64,000 bases of DNA, taken from positions 1,979,001 to 2,043,000 of the forward strand of contig JAQGEQ010000192.1 of assembly GCA_034620365.1 (NCBI GenBank), given 5' to 3'. Below, in pieces: positions 10,641 to 23,900 of the stretch (the first letter of the stretch is position 1; every line of letters begins with the position of its first letter). The notes beneath the pieces are model-generated. The model was not told where the DNA came from, did not search any database, and was given only the letters and a program-made list of their open reading frames with translations. Source of the DNA: Pegea sp. RAD2-039 (Eukaryota > Chordata > Thaliacea > Salpida > Salpidae). The translations under genes were made by a program, and so were the position numbers.

Positions 10641-13267
10641 TGACCGGTCTTTACTGTTCGACCATTACAGGTAATTAGTTAGTTGTTACCACTGATATAA
10701 ATGTATCATTTGTCATTCTCTAGTATTCTCTATTCGGTAATAGACTTCGTTGTGGAGTATCGTTGATAAACTTATCAATGTTGTTAGCCCTCTTTCCAAT
10801 AATCTGAAAAACGAGTCATTATCATTACAAGTGTACTATTTTTTCTATATTAATCGTTATAAAAGCTGTTGAATTTGTAACTCGCAGCCACGGGTCAGAT
10901 AAATAAACGAATTAAAAAATTAATTAGTAAAATGTTATTTAGAGAAATTTTCAAACTTTTTATAAATAATCTAAGTATGTTTATGAGGCACTTTACTTAT
11001 AATATTAAGATACCGGCTTCGAATATGTCCTTGTAAATGTTGAAAAATCCTTAACTTTTTACTCAAAGAGATCTCACATAAAAACAAAAATATCTGAGAA
11101 CATCTGAAAGACTTTTGATAACTATTTTTATGTGTTATTTCTTAAGAGCTGGTTTAATTTATATAATGGTGTCTATCAAACAATTACAACAAACTTTAAG
11201 AAACCGACAAAAAGATTAAATGAGCATTAAAAATTATTTTCCTATAACCAAAATATGTATTTTTAGGACATAGTACACTTTAAAGCGTGCCTTTTAAAAA
11301 GAAGAAGTAAATACATTTTTGCATGCTTCTAACTATTCTGGATAAGACATCATAAGATTATAAACTTACTTGTATAGTAGATTTCTATAACCTGATTCAT
11401 TTCGCTGTAACTACTTTAAATTATGCTTGAGCAATTATATTTTGTAAAATTAAACAATTTAAAGATCACATTGTACTTTGAGGTAATACATCAAAAGTCT
11501 TATGATTTTTAGATCATTTTTTGTATAAAAATGTATTTACACTTTCTGACTTTTCAGTAATCAGCATAATTAACTTAACCATTTTATCTTAAGGTTAAAA
11601 GTTTTTGATGTTACGCTTCAGTACCCACAGATGCAATGTTTACAAGTTTAGTTTACTCAGCTGAGAGTATCTACCAAAAACTTGTTTGTGAAACCTCGTG
11701 ACTTTGTAGTGTATTTATTATCGTGATTGAGCAATATTTAGAATTATTATTTTGTGTGTAATTGATATTCAATCTTCTTTCAACTCTCATCAAACTTTCA
11801 ATCTTGTTAAATCTCTTTCTTTCGTATCATGATCTAAATTTGATTATTTGTTTTGATTTTTTCTTCCTTAGGTGTTTTAAGGCTAACAATTTTGTTATAG
11901 ATAAAATGATTCTGTAGTCTCTACTGATTTATAATTATGGTTTTATTTATTTTATTACCTGAGTTTTAATGTAAGCCTTAAATGTCTCTTCAGCGTTTAC
12001 ACAAGTTGATTATATAATATATTTGATTTATATATAAACTTTTTGATTTATTTAAAAAACTAAATTTTCAACTCAAAACTGATAAATCTAATTTATTTCT
12101 CTTTTTTGATATGGTATCAAGCTTATGTAGTCTTTTTTAGTAGATAAAACAATTATAAGCTAACGTTTAAAGCCTTTTATGCACAATAAATTCTTATAGA
12201 TTTATATAATTAAAATTTTAATGGTTTTAAACTCTTACATCTATTGAATGAATAAGTTAAAATTTCTTTATGTTGTTGTGTTTAGTTTAAAATGTTTTTT
12301 GTACTTTTACTCATGGCTAATCTAAGTGTTTTCATAAAGTTGTTTATTCTATAAATTACTATTTATTTTTCACTATTTGTTTATAAGATTATTACAAGTT
12401 TTCTAATGATTAGAAAAAAATTATTGAAAAATCATCTTTTATAATTTTAAATAAGTAGCGTCATTTATTTATTTTGTAAATTTGATTTATAGAATAACTT
12501 TTAAATTAGATAAATTAAATCAAGTTCTTAGAATATTTTAAATTTGATATTTTGTTATTTTTTTTAATATTTACTTTTATATAAATAGAAAAAAAGTAGC
12601 TGTGAAAAGAGTATTTTTAAATTATAAACTAATACTTAATGATTCTTTAAATAAAAAAAACGATTTTATTAGTCTAATTATTTAACTAATTTTTGATTGA
12701 TTTAAAATTTTAAATGCAATTAACATATTTCTTACTAATATTGCTTTTAATATTTTGGCATTCATTAGTGTAGGTGGTTGCCAAATTTTATGAATTAACT
12801 GCTGATATGTTTGAAGTAGGATTATACATGATTGTAACACACATTTTATTTATTATGATATGTTTTTTCGTATAATATTAATAGTAAGTTATGTAATTAA
12901 ATTCTAATGAACTAGTTTACTTCTATAAAGTTTTTTTAATTCCCTTTTTGTATGTTTTTGTTTTATTTTTATACTATACTTGTTAACATATAAAATAATC
13001 AAAATGATTATTGTAAAAGCCTTGATTTTAAATTATAAAAATGTCTTTTTTATTTATTATACTTTAGAAAATTAAATGTATACAAGTTTGAAATTTTTTA
13101 TCCTTTATAACAATTAAAACAAATATTTTGTAAAAAAGTAAGAAATCAGTTTATATTTGGTTGTTTATTTATGCTTTTCACTATCTTCATTTATTGATTG
13201 ATTAATTGATAAGCTGTTGAATAATTGAAGATTGTTTTAGTAATTGCTGAATTAAAATTGAAAGAAT
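10641..13267. other. Intergenic, upstream of BCAS3
   Basis: AT-rich DNA between the Gypsy fossil and BCAS3. The left end may hold LTR remnants. A slightly GC-richer patch lies near 11600-11710. Promoter elements of BCAS3 are expected here, but I cannot pinpoint any. Confidence 0.4.
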
Positions 13268-14966
13268 ATGGACAAAGGTAGACAAGTTAAAAAAGTAAAA
13301 CCCGCCTCATTTGAGTGAGTCTGATTAATAAAACTTTTAATTTCAAATTTTATAAAAAGTTTTTTTTTTGTATTTTAGAAAAATTTTGTTTATTTATTTA
13401 TGAAAATCTACTAAAATTACAAACACTCTAGAAGTAAAGTTAAATAAATAAACTTTCAAAAATATGTACCAAATATTTTTAATTGCATCATATACCAAAA
13501 TAATGATAAAATAACAAGTTTTAATAAAACAAATTAAACTAAAACAAACAGGTATTTTCAAACTGAAACTATTTTACAAATGTAAAAATAACTTTTTGAA
13601 TATAAATTAACATAATATAATTGATTTTTTAATTTATGATATTCTAATAACTTAAAATGTTTTTTATGAGTTCTAATTATATATTTTTTATATTAGATGA
13701 ACTAATATAGTAACATTTATTTTGTCTGTAAAATTAAGAGATAAATAGTAGATTATAAACACATGTAGACTTAAATAACAACTTTTCATAACAAATATTC
13801 TTAAATTAAGTTATTAAAATCATTAGAAGAATTATAAATTCAGATATATAGTCTATATAATTTAAATAATGAATATATATTTTCAAATTTTTAAAGAGGC
13901 TAACTTTGACTTAAGATTTGTAACTTTTTTAATTATAAGTTTTTTAAAGAATAAAATTTGAAGCAATAAAATGAATTAGGATAATATGATAAAAGTATAT
14001 ATTATAAATATTATAAAATAATAATATATTATAAAGATAATTGTTTTTGTTTGCAGTGAAAAGGTAACAGGAGGAGTCATTAATGGTTTGTTTCAAGGAA
14101 TAAGTAATGTATGTTATATTTCTTCAGCTAAAATTTTATTAGATTTCAAAAATCAGATTAAAATTTCCAAGATTTTTTAATGTTACTGGCAATTTAAGAT
14201 TATAATTTTTATGATAAGATTTGTTAGAAATTAAACTATCTCATTGTAAGTTTACAATTATTAAAATTGCTTTTCTATTTGTAAAATATTCTAAGACCTC
14301 TGCATGGTTGTTTTATTTCTACTAATTTTTATTTTATTAGGTTTGCAGTAATGCTCAGTCACCAGAAGAAAAAGAAAGAATAGCCTGGACAAAAATTCTT
14401 ACAATAAAAAAACCAGTTGATGAAGTACATGAACCAACTGAACCATTTCTATTTCTTGCTTTAGGTTACACTAATGGTGTTCATATTTGGAAATTATTGG
14501 TAAAAAGTTTCATATTTCAAAAGATTTGAAAAGTTTCATTAATTTATAATTTGATGTTTATTGTATTTTGTGAAAGAAAATATTTGTGATGATAAGACAG
14601 CTGATAATTGTTTTTTAGCCCAATGGAGATGCTGATGAAGTTTATTCAGTTCGAGATGGAGCTGTCAGTCATATCCATATAATTAATTCTTCTCCTTCTT
14701 CACGTAAGTCTCAATTCATTTTATGTCACTTTTCAAATTAGATCTTTTTATTTTGTTCTTAATTTTATGAAAACTTTTGACATTTTTTAATGTCAGCTTT
14801 TCCTTGTTTTTGCTAAAATTTTGTTTTAAGCAATTTTTTTCATGATATTTTTGTTAACATCTATTGTTGTCTTCCTTTTTATTGACAAAATGTTTTCTTT
14901 TTATATTTCAGAAGATTCGTTTGCAAGTGAACGACCATTAGCAGCGATTGTAACTACATCAGTTAA
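13268..14966 (+). CDS. BCAS3: BCAS3 exons 1-5: N-terminus and first propeller blade
   Basis: Exon 1 encodes a basic leader (MDKGRQVKK). Its split codon GA|T joins exon 2, which carries TGGVINGLF, the family N-terminal signature. Exon 3 has [12 protein letters not shown], matching the GYSDGMQVW strand of vertebrate BCAS3. Exon 4 has DEVYSVRDG and exon 5 ERPLAAI. Introns are 742, 232, 119 and 208 bp with GTGAGT, GTATGT, GTAAAA and GTAAGT donors. Confidence 0.9.
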
Positions 14967-17900
14967 GTCAGTACTTCTACTTTTATCACCAACTTGAAAA
15001 CATTTGCTTCTTATTTTGCACCAATTTCGTTGTTTAAAATATAAAAAATTTTCAACAAATTTTAAAACTAAAAAAACTCAATAAATCTTTCAACATAAGA
15101 CAGCTTATAATTTGTGTCATAAATTGATTTAATAAACTTTTAATATCTCTCCTTATCTAAACAGTCTTTCTTACTTTTTATGAAATAGATTTTAAATATC
15201 TCCTAAAAAATGTTGTTGATATCTTTGTATGAATGATATGATGAATTTTAATTATCATAATGTTTTGACATCTGCTGTAAATATGATTTTAGTGACTATG
15301 TACTTGATTAGCTAACATTATAATTTTTATTATGTTTTTCACATTCATCTCTAGCTGATTTTAACAACTTTGTTTTTCATTCATGTTTACATTTTGTAAA
15401 AATTGCAGAACTTCAAATTATAAGGAAAATGTTTTTTCAACTGTCGTTATCAAATCGATGCGAACAACAAAATCAATCAAATTACTCAAGTTTGAGCAGA
15501 GTATTGCTGATGTAACAGAAACTGATGAATACTTGATAGTTTCTTTCAAGGGTTCCATCGTTTTTGTGGATATTTACACTTTCATCATTCGATTTAGAAT
15601 CGAAGGTACTTTTATGTAAAACGATTTAAGTAAATTGTTGTCTGACCAATTTTAAGTAGAATTGTACAACTTTGAAAATAACCACATAATTTTGGGTTAT
15701 CTTTTCATGTACGTATGTATATTGGATTATCATCTCATTTTACAGTTGGTAGAGAGTTTACTTTCTCTACTTTCATTGAAAATCTGATAAATAATTCTTA
15801 CTTCATACTTGTACACAGAAAACCCTTGTAATTATCTATCTGTTTTCAACATTTTACCAAACTTCTAATTGTACACTAAACAGAAGAACAAGTTGAAACA
15901 AGTCAACTAATAATATTTATTCTCCATCAATATTACATTATCAATTTTATAAAATGATTTCAACTTTATAAGTCTGTCGATAAATTTATTCATGAATTCA
16001 GACAACTTTTCTATTTTTTTCTAATCTATTATTTTCTAATTAAAGTTAGCTTTTAAAAATAGATTATTTTAACTAACTTTAAAACAACGAACAAACGTCA
16101 AGATATTTGTCACCGTAAAATCCTTAAAACAATTTTGATTTACAAAATCTGTCACACCTTTTTTAACATCTAAAATGAATTTTTGTGTTTCTTCTTTCAG
16201 CATATTTTTCCAATCAACATTTTTTTGGTTTATTGTAAATTTCAAAACTAAACCGAAATCTTTAAAACCTAAATACGATTAATTCAGTTCTTTTAAACTT
16301 TACAATGACGTTTACTAGTTGCTTACAACTTATCATAAAATTATTACAAATATGACAAAAGCGTATTACAAAAAAAACAAATAACAAAAAACTTACTGGA
16401 CAGGTTGCTACCCTGGTACAGGACTTAATCCAAATCCGATTGCATTAGGTACAAGGTGGTTGGCATATTCTCCTGATAAAGTGAGGTCCTCGTTTATCCG
16501 ACTTTCAGTAAATTTCAATTTTTTTCAAGTTAATGATCGAACTGAGATCACTAGGTGGACTTGGTAACCCTGACGACCATTCTTACACGGACACGATGGT
16601 TGGTGCTGCTCAAGTTAGTGATGTTTCTTCTTTAATCATCTATTCTTTGAGACTTCTTCATTGATACAGAATCTGAAGACAGCAGCAAACATCGGAATCC
16701 AATTCTTCACTGAAGGACTCAACTTATTTCGGAATCCTAATTCGCCCAGTACATCACCTAGTGGAGATCAAAAATGGCTCCCAAGATCAGACACAGATGA
16801 TCGTAGCAACGACCTGACCGCTGGACTGGTTACTGTCCTTGACCTTAAGTCACTGGGTGGAAAGGTAAGTGCTGATTGGTTGTCCAATAATCACGTGATC
16901 ACTCAAAACAATTGATAGAATCTGAAACAAGGCGAGGAGAAGCGCGTCGTCACCCTGCACCCGTCGCCAGGCAACGTGGTCGCTCATTTCGTTGCGTTTC
17001 GTGGTTTCGCTATCACTTGCATGACATTTTCGCCCTGTGGCCGTGTCCTCGCGACCAGTGACACTCGAGGACACTCCTTTAATCTCTACTCGATCTTTGT
17101 TCATCCTCAAGACCCAACCAGAACCTCTGTTCATCACCTGTACAGTTTGTGGCGAGGCGAGACGTTCTCAAAGGTACGTGATAAGTTCAAAACATCACAT
17201 GACAGTCACGCTTCACTGATTTGCCGACTTGCTTTCCAACCTCGTTATAAACGGTCGATAGCTGGCGGTAGAGAGACACTTTTTAAATGCAACGATTCTT
17301 AGTGAAGTGAAATTTTTGGATTTTTCATCTGATGTGACATTAATTATCAACTCTTCTAATCCCACCAAAATCTTACCATCTTTTTTATCTATTTAAAATA
17401 TTTCCAGAATTTTAAGGGACAGTTTTTTGAGCAGATTTTTTTTAAGATTTAAAAAAAAAACTTCTGATTGTAAAGTGAGATTTTATCAAATACAATTATC
17501 TGACCACCAACAGGCGCTACAGAGTTCCACTTTGATATTTGCTTCCAGATCTAATTTGTATTCTAGAAACGTAAATTGTTCAAATGAAATCCATATTTTC
17601 ATCTTCAAATTGTATTTCACTTAATTTGTTTCATTAGGTACAAGAGTTAAGATTCAATTGGGATTGTAGATGGTTTTGTGCATCAACTTTACGAGGTACA
17701 TGTCATATCTACCCAATCACCTCATTTGGGGGACATCCCAACGTTCGGACACATACATCTAATCAGTAAGTTGATTTTATCTCTATAAATTAATAAAAAA
17801 GCAAATTAATTCCGAAACTTGCTTTGGAATTAAGAGATCTTTTTGGATGTTTACTTCTTTTTTATTCACTGCTTTAAAATATAATAAATATTTTAAGATC

Positions 17901-20900
17901 CGGTTGAAGATGGTAATTTGATAAAACAAACCATTTCCATTAATTTCTCCTCTTTCTCTCACATTAACAATCAAACAAGGAAATTTGTACAATCAATAAT
18001 TTGATTGTTTACAACTTCATCAAATTTTTCAAAACTCTTCCACACTTTCATCTCATTTTTCTCTTTCTAAATATTTCACAAATAAGATTATCGGTAGCAA
18101 GACGAGGTTCTCAAGTATATGATTGACAGCGATTTAACTATTCCAGTTCCTCTGCAGGAGTTTAAATATTTTCTTCCTTTTAATCTTAAACTTTTCAAAT
18201 AAGTTAAACCCTTGTTGAAAGCACTTGAAATCAACAGGTGTTGTTGATGCTCATATTGTGTGGTGTCTCTTTCTAAAGTACTTATGTAAATATCGATTTC
18301 GTATATTTTGAATTTGTAATTTTTATTGAATTCTTTTTAAGTCGATTTTTTCCTTATGGTATCGAAGAAAAAATGTAAACAAAAAATCGCTGCCTTCTCG
18401 ATGTGAATAGTAAATCTGCTACAACAGAAATCAAACTTAATTTAAGTTTATATCCATTGAGATTGGTTCTCTTAAGTTGATGTTGAAATGAGTTTTAAAA
18501 CCAAATGAATTCGACAGCTTAATAAAAGAAACTAAATTAGTTGAACAAATGACAAACTAGCAATTCTAAGGCGATACTTCTTACTGCAAGTCAGGAAATA
18601 ATCTATCAGCAGATTAACTGTCAACATTTTTTCATTTCGTTTTATTTCAATGATTTTCTTTTAACTAATTTGTTCCAACTTTTTGATTTATATTTTTGTC
18701 ATTCCATTATTTTTAACTATATAATCATGATAAAAGTTCAAACTATTTTATTGTTTCAAATTGATAACCACAGAAGCTTTTTTTTGATCATAAATTAAGA
18801 AATTGTTTTCAAACGATAATTAAATTACTATTAACTTATTTAGAAAAACAATTTTCGAAAAAAGATAAAATAAAATACAAGAAATAAGAAATTGTTTAAT
18901 GAACTTGATCTATCAATTAAAAAAAACTTACTTCTTGTTGTTTGTCTTACTTTTATATTGATGTTAATTTGTGTGAAAACACTTTGGTATCACCTTTAAC
19001 TTTCACGATATTCAACAAGCATCTTCACATTGAATTTCGAATTTAATTATTTTCAACTCTTTAATTCGAAACTTTTGTTGGTCACAAAACCTCCCGTTTT
19101 TCTTGAAACAGTAACTGGAGGCTGGGATCGTGTCTTTTGTGTCATCCGAGCACTCGTTCAAACAATCTCTACCCCAGGTTGATTTTAATAAAATTTTCAC
19201 AGAACATCTTTAAGTTGATTTAAATAGATCTTTTGGGAAACACCTTTTACTGTTATCTGTTTTGATTGTTATTTTTGGAATTTGTTTGACATTTATATAT
19301 TATTTTTATCTAAAAATAAATTTCTATATTTACTAAATATGGTAAAAAGTCCGTAAATAGAAAACAAATATCTTTATCTAAATAAGAATTGAAATTTTCA
19401 ATATAAATTTTCTAAAGACATCTATATCGATCGGATGTTTCATTTTTGGATATTTCCTTTTGTAAATAAACCAATAATTTGTACCTAAAATTCCACTACA
19501 TCTAAAATTGAAATCAAAGTAAGTAGAGTAAAATCTGACCTTCGAAATGGTTGCAACTTTTTTGGTCGAATTACAAAATGTTTTATTAATAATCTAAATA
19601 CTATCGTAAACTTTCCGTAAAGTACAAACTTCTTTACTACAACATCAATCTTTGATATTTATCAACTTCTCTACCTTTGTAAAGTATTATTTATAGGTTA
19701 TACGAGTAGTATGTAGTTTACTACATTAATCAAATTAGTTGTTTTGTTCATTTAGTTTAGAAGTGCAAATGATAATTTAAGTTCTTATTTCCTATTTGAT
19801 AAAATGATTGAATTGAAACGGTTCATAATCAATTATTTAAAAGCTAATTTGAGTAAAAACATAAACTTGTATTTCTACAGAGTGATGAGCAATTGTAGTA
19901 TTTATCGTAAAAGCGCTGGTCTAGATGAACTGGATAAGCTGGAGATACTACAATCAAGCTTACCACATACTGCTACATCACAAACTTTATTAAATGGTTA
20001 GTTATAAGTTGCCACGAACTTTTATTTGCAAAATATCTTCTGGTTATGTTCTCCTTGTAACTTATCTTTATTTAGATTAACATTCTAAAAATGATTTAAT
20101 TGAAACCCAAGCTATTTTTTAAGGTGATCACAGTATCCAATTGCTTTGTTCCAACTTGTTCAGTAGTCAACTACATTTCTTGCTTATTTTCTCTTTTTAG
20201 TAACCAACCACTTGTTTTCAACAACTAACTTTCCCATCTCATCGTAGTTCAATTCTATTACCCAACCAATTACATCTATCTACAACAAATTCCAACAACC
20301 ACATTTCAAACATTCTCGAAATTATTGCTAAAAACTCTTATTTTATTCACTTATATTTCACAGAATCAACAGATGATAAAGTACTGAATATGTTGCAAAA
20401 AAGACCCTGTGTCAACAGATCTACTCACTATAATCCTCGATTGGAACCATTTCTACAACCTTGTAAACTATCAGCTATTGCCCACATTCGACCTGCAAAC
20501 AAATCAATCATCTCACAAAACCTACCCATCATGTTAACTGGACAATCATCATTTAGTAGTGACCAACCCACATCAAGTACCAACAAGCCTGCTACAAATG
20601 AAGGGGACATCACTATCTCTACTTGCTTCCTGCAGTTTCCTTACAAAGATACAGGTACTTTGCATGATTTTGTTGTTTCAAGTAATTGTTAGTTTTGGGG
20701 ACACTTTAGAAGTTAGTCACAGATGGTCGCCTAAGGCAATGTTGATAAATGATAATCAGTTGATAGATTTATTTATAGCTTCGAATTGTTTTGAGTTTTA
20801 TTCAAAACTTTTGAAAAGTCGATATGTAATGGGAAAGGGTTTGTAGCTTGAAATGGTAGAAAGATCAAAGAAAATTTGATGGTAGAAAATTGAAGTTAGT

Positions 20901-23900
20901 TTAGGTTTTGAAGCTAAAAATTGTCTTCAATTTGTTTTCTCCTCGTATTCTCCCATTCATATAGTTGATAATAAAAGTATTTTAGAAGTAGAAGAGAAAG
21001 GTTTGGATAAAGCAAGCTGTGATGGTTGAGAAAAAATTGTAATAACTATAAACCAACAGATGGTTTTGTAATGACATCAAACTATCTTAAATGAAACTTA
21101 AGCCATATGTTCACTTATTATTTTCCACATTAAATTCTATTTTTATATTTTTAAATTGAAAAGACCTGAAGTTGTTAAAGATGTTATTTGTTCACATTGA
21201 TTATTAGTGCAAACATCAGTGGCTGACTGGACAGCATTTGAAATATATTTCTAATACTCAACAAACACAATAACATTTTGCAATAAGAATATCAAATAAA
21301 ATAATAAAGAACTTCAGAGTTTTATTCATCAAAACCAATTTTTCACAAGCTTTTGATTTCTTTCAAAAAATTAAATTTGGTTTTACTGGTTGTTAAACTC
21401 GCTACTTACCAACATGAAAGTAGAAATGTAAAACAATCCCAAATCTTCTACGACGTTTTAGAAGATACGAATGGTGGGATACCCTTTCATCCACTTAACG
21501 ATAGATTAAAATTCATTTAATAAAGAAGTTAATATAGGCAGGTAGTCATTACCATATGTTAGTGAAAATTTCTGGTTGATAGCTAAATCTTTTATCATAT
21601 CTCATATGTCAGATTATCAAGCACTTGTGTGATAAAGATGATGTTGAAATGCTGACAGGGTTATGAAATAGGTCTTTAAGACCATCTTTTGTCACTGGTA
21701 TTAAGTGATGCTGTCAATTTTTTTTTGGTTTACAATTTAATGAACATAATCACTGCACCTCAAATGTGTGGTTGCTAAAAAACCAGTATCTTTAACTTAA
21801 GTGATGCTAGATATTGTCTTTAAATCATCTTGCTGTTTTTATTAAACTAAAACATTTGAGAATAAACTTATAAATGTTTAATTAGCTCTGATGATTATTT
21901 ATTTAAAGAATAACCTAGTTTATTTGTTTCATCACATTTATTTTTCTGTTGTTGTAATCTAGAAATTTATATCTGAAAATATATCCATGAATTTATCGTA
22001 TATTTTTAAGTTTGATGGAAATGCATTGTTCACCTAGTTAGATTATTCATGAAAAATTAATTAACTGGACAGTAAAGTAATATTTGCAAAAGTTTAAACG
22101 GTATTTGAAAATATAATAGAAAAGAAAAAGCATTCAAAAATATTTCCTTTGAAATTTACTTATTTCTTCATTTATATTTTATATTCTCAAAATTTTTCTC
22201 GAAAATATTTCTTGTGATCGAATAGACTTCTGATTTCTAATTTTTATTGTAGAAGTGAATAATATCGTAAGAAACAGTTTTCAGTATAACCATTTATCAT
22301 TATCATAATTTTTATTACTTTATATGATTTATGTATAATCTTGAAATCTAGGAAGTTTTATGAAGTTTCTGATAAAACTAATGATCTTCACTTATTCACT
22401 ATTTTTAGATTTATATTTTGTTAATAAAGTTTTACAATCATTAAGTTGATATCAAAAACTACTATCAACCAAAGTCGATAATCTCATTGTCATTCCTTAT
22501 CATTTGTGTCTGTTAGTTTCAATATTACTAGTGAGTGTCATGTGATTTGCTACCGGATAACAATTATCAGATTATTTTGATTTTCATTTAAAACTCTCTT
22601 TACATTTCCATCTAGCTTTGATTTAAACAAAATAAATAAAAGTGACTTTAAGTTAAAATTTGCTTTTATTCACTTAATATGCTGAGAAGTTTAAACTTTT
22701 TCTTTAACAGCAAATTTCTATTTACTAAAATCTGTTGGGTATGTAGTTTTGGTAGCTGTGGTCAGTTATATTTAATTTGCTCATTTAAACTGTTTAATTA
22801 TTCATATGTTGCTATTCTAAAGCTTTTAGAGAGGCTTTTACAAATAATTGTAATAAATTTATAAAAACTGTTATCTAAACTTGTTTTAGTAAAATACTCA
22901 ACTTAAGTATCAATCTGAAAAGATATTCTTGAACAAAATCGATGAGATGGTGTTTTTTCGAATTTATTTTTTAATCTATTGCTCGATAGTCTTTTGTTAT
23001 TACAAATTCATTAAGTAATCTAAAATATTGAATTTATTTTTATGACTTTATATTTGATTCACTATTTTGATGTTTTTAGCAATAAGTTAGTAATATTAGC
23101 TATTACAAAGGTTTTTTTCTTCAATTTTTCCTCTAATCAATTTTCAAATCAACAATTTTTACTCCACAACATGAAACTTCAATTTTAATGAAATGTTTTG
23201 TAATGAAATATTAGGATCTTAAATCTACATATTGAGAAACAACAAGTCATGTGGAATTTAACTAAAACACTCACATGATTTTTATTAACGATTGATTTAT
23301 TTTGAGTATTTTTAGCTCATACAAACCGACTAAAATTTTTAAACAAATAAACAAAAAAATTATTGAAAAAGTATTTGAATAAATTTGATAATTAAAATAG
23401 AATTTTTTATCACTTGAAAAGCTCCATAAATAGTGATAAAGTGGGTTTTCTTTACTAAAAGTAATTACTTATGTAATAATTATTATATAATAATCTTATG
23501 TAAAATATTTTATAACTTGAAAATTTTTGTAATTGGTGCTAGAAATTCTACTATTAACTACTAATTACTTAACTACTCGAATAAAATGTTGATTTTTCAC
23601 TTTTACTTTTGGTAACATTCATTCATTTTCTCAAAACTTTCTTTTTTTGTTTCAAAATTTGTTTTTGTGAAATAAAAGTCAATCTATCAGTTGACATTTA
23701 TTCACTATTTGTTAAGACAGCTCATAAAATTTCGAAAATCTTTCATTTATCAAATAACTTTATAGCTTCTAGATATTTATTTTAGCGCTTAGGTTTATTG
23801 CATATAGACTTCAAATATTTACTGAATAATTTTTATTTCTAAATATAAAATTTCGCTTAGTTAAAAAACTTGTTTTTATGTTTTTCTTTTTTATTACCTA

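Noticed and set aside
16850-17137. 95-codon minus-strand frame
   Set aside because: It lies over BCAS3 exon 10, whose plus-strand product is clearly homologous to the family.
21309-21524. 71-codon open stretch in BCAS3 intron 13
   Set aside because: No start, no family resemblance; frames this long are expected by chance in 64 kb of this composition.
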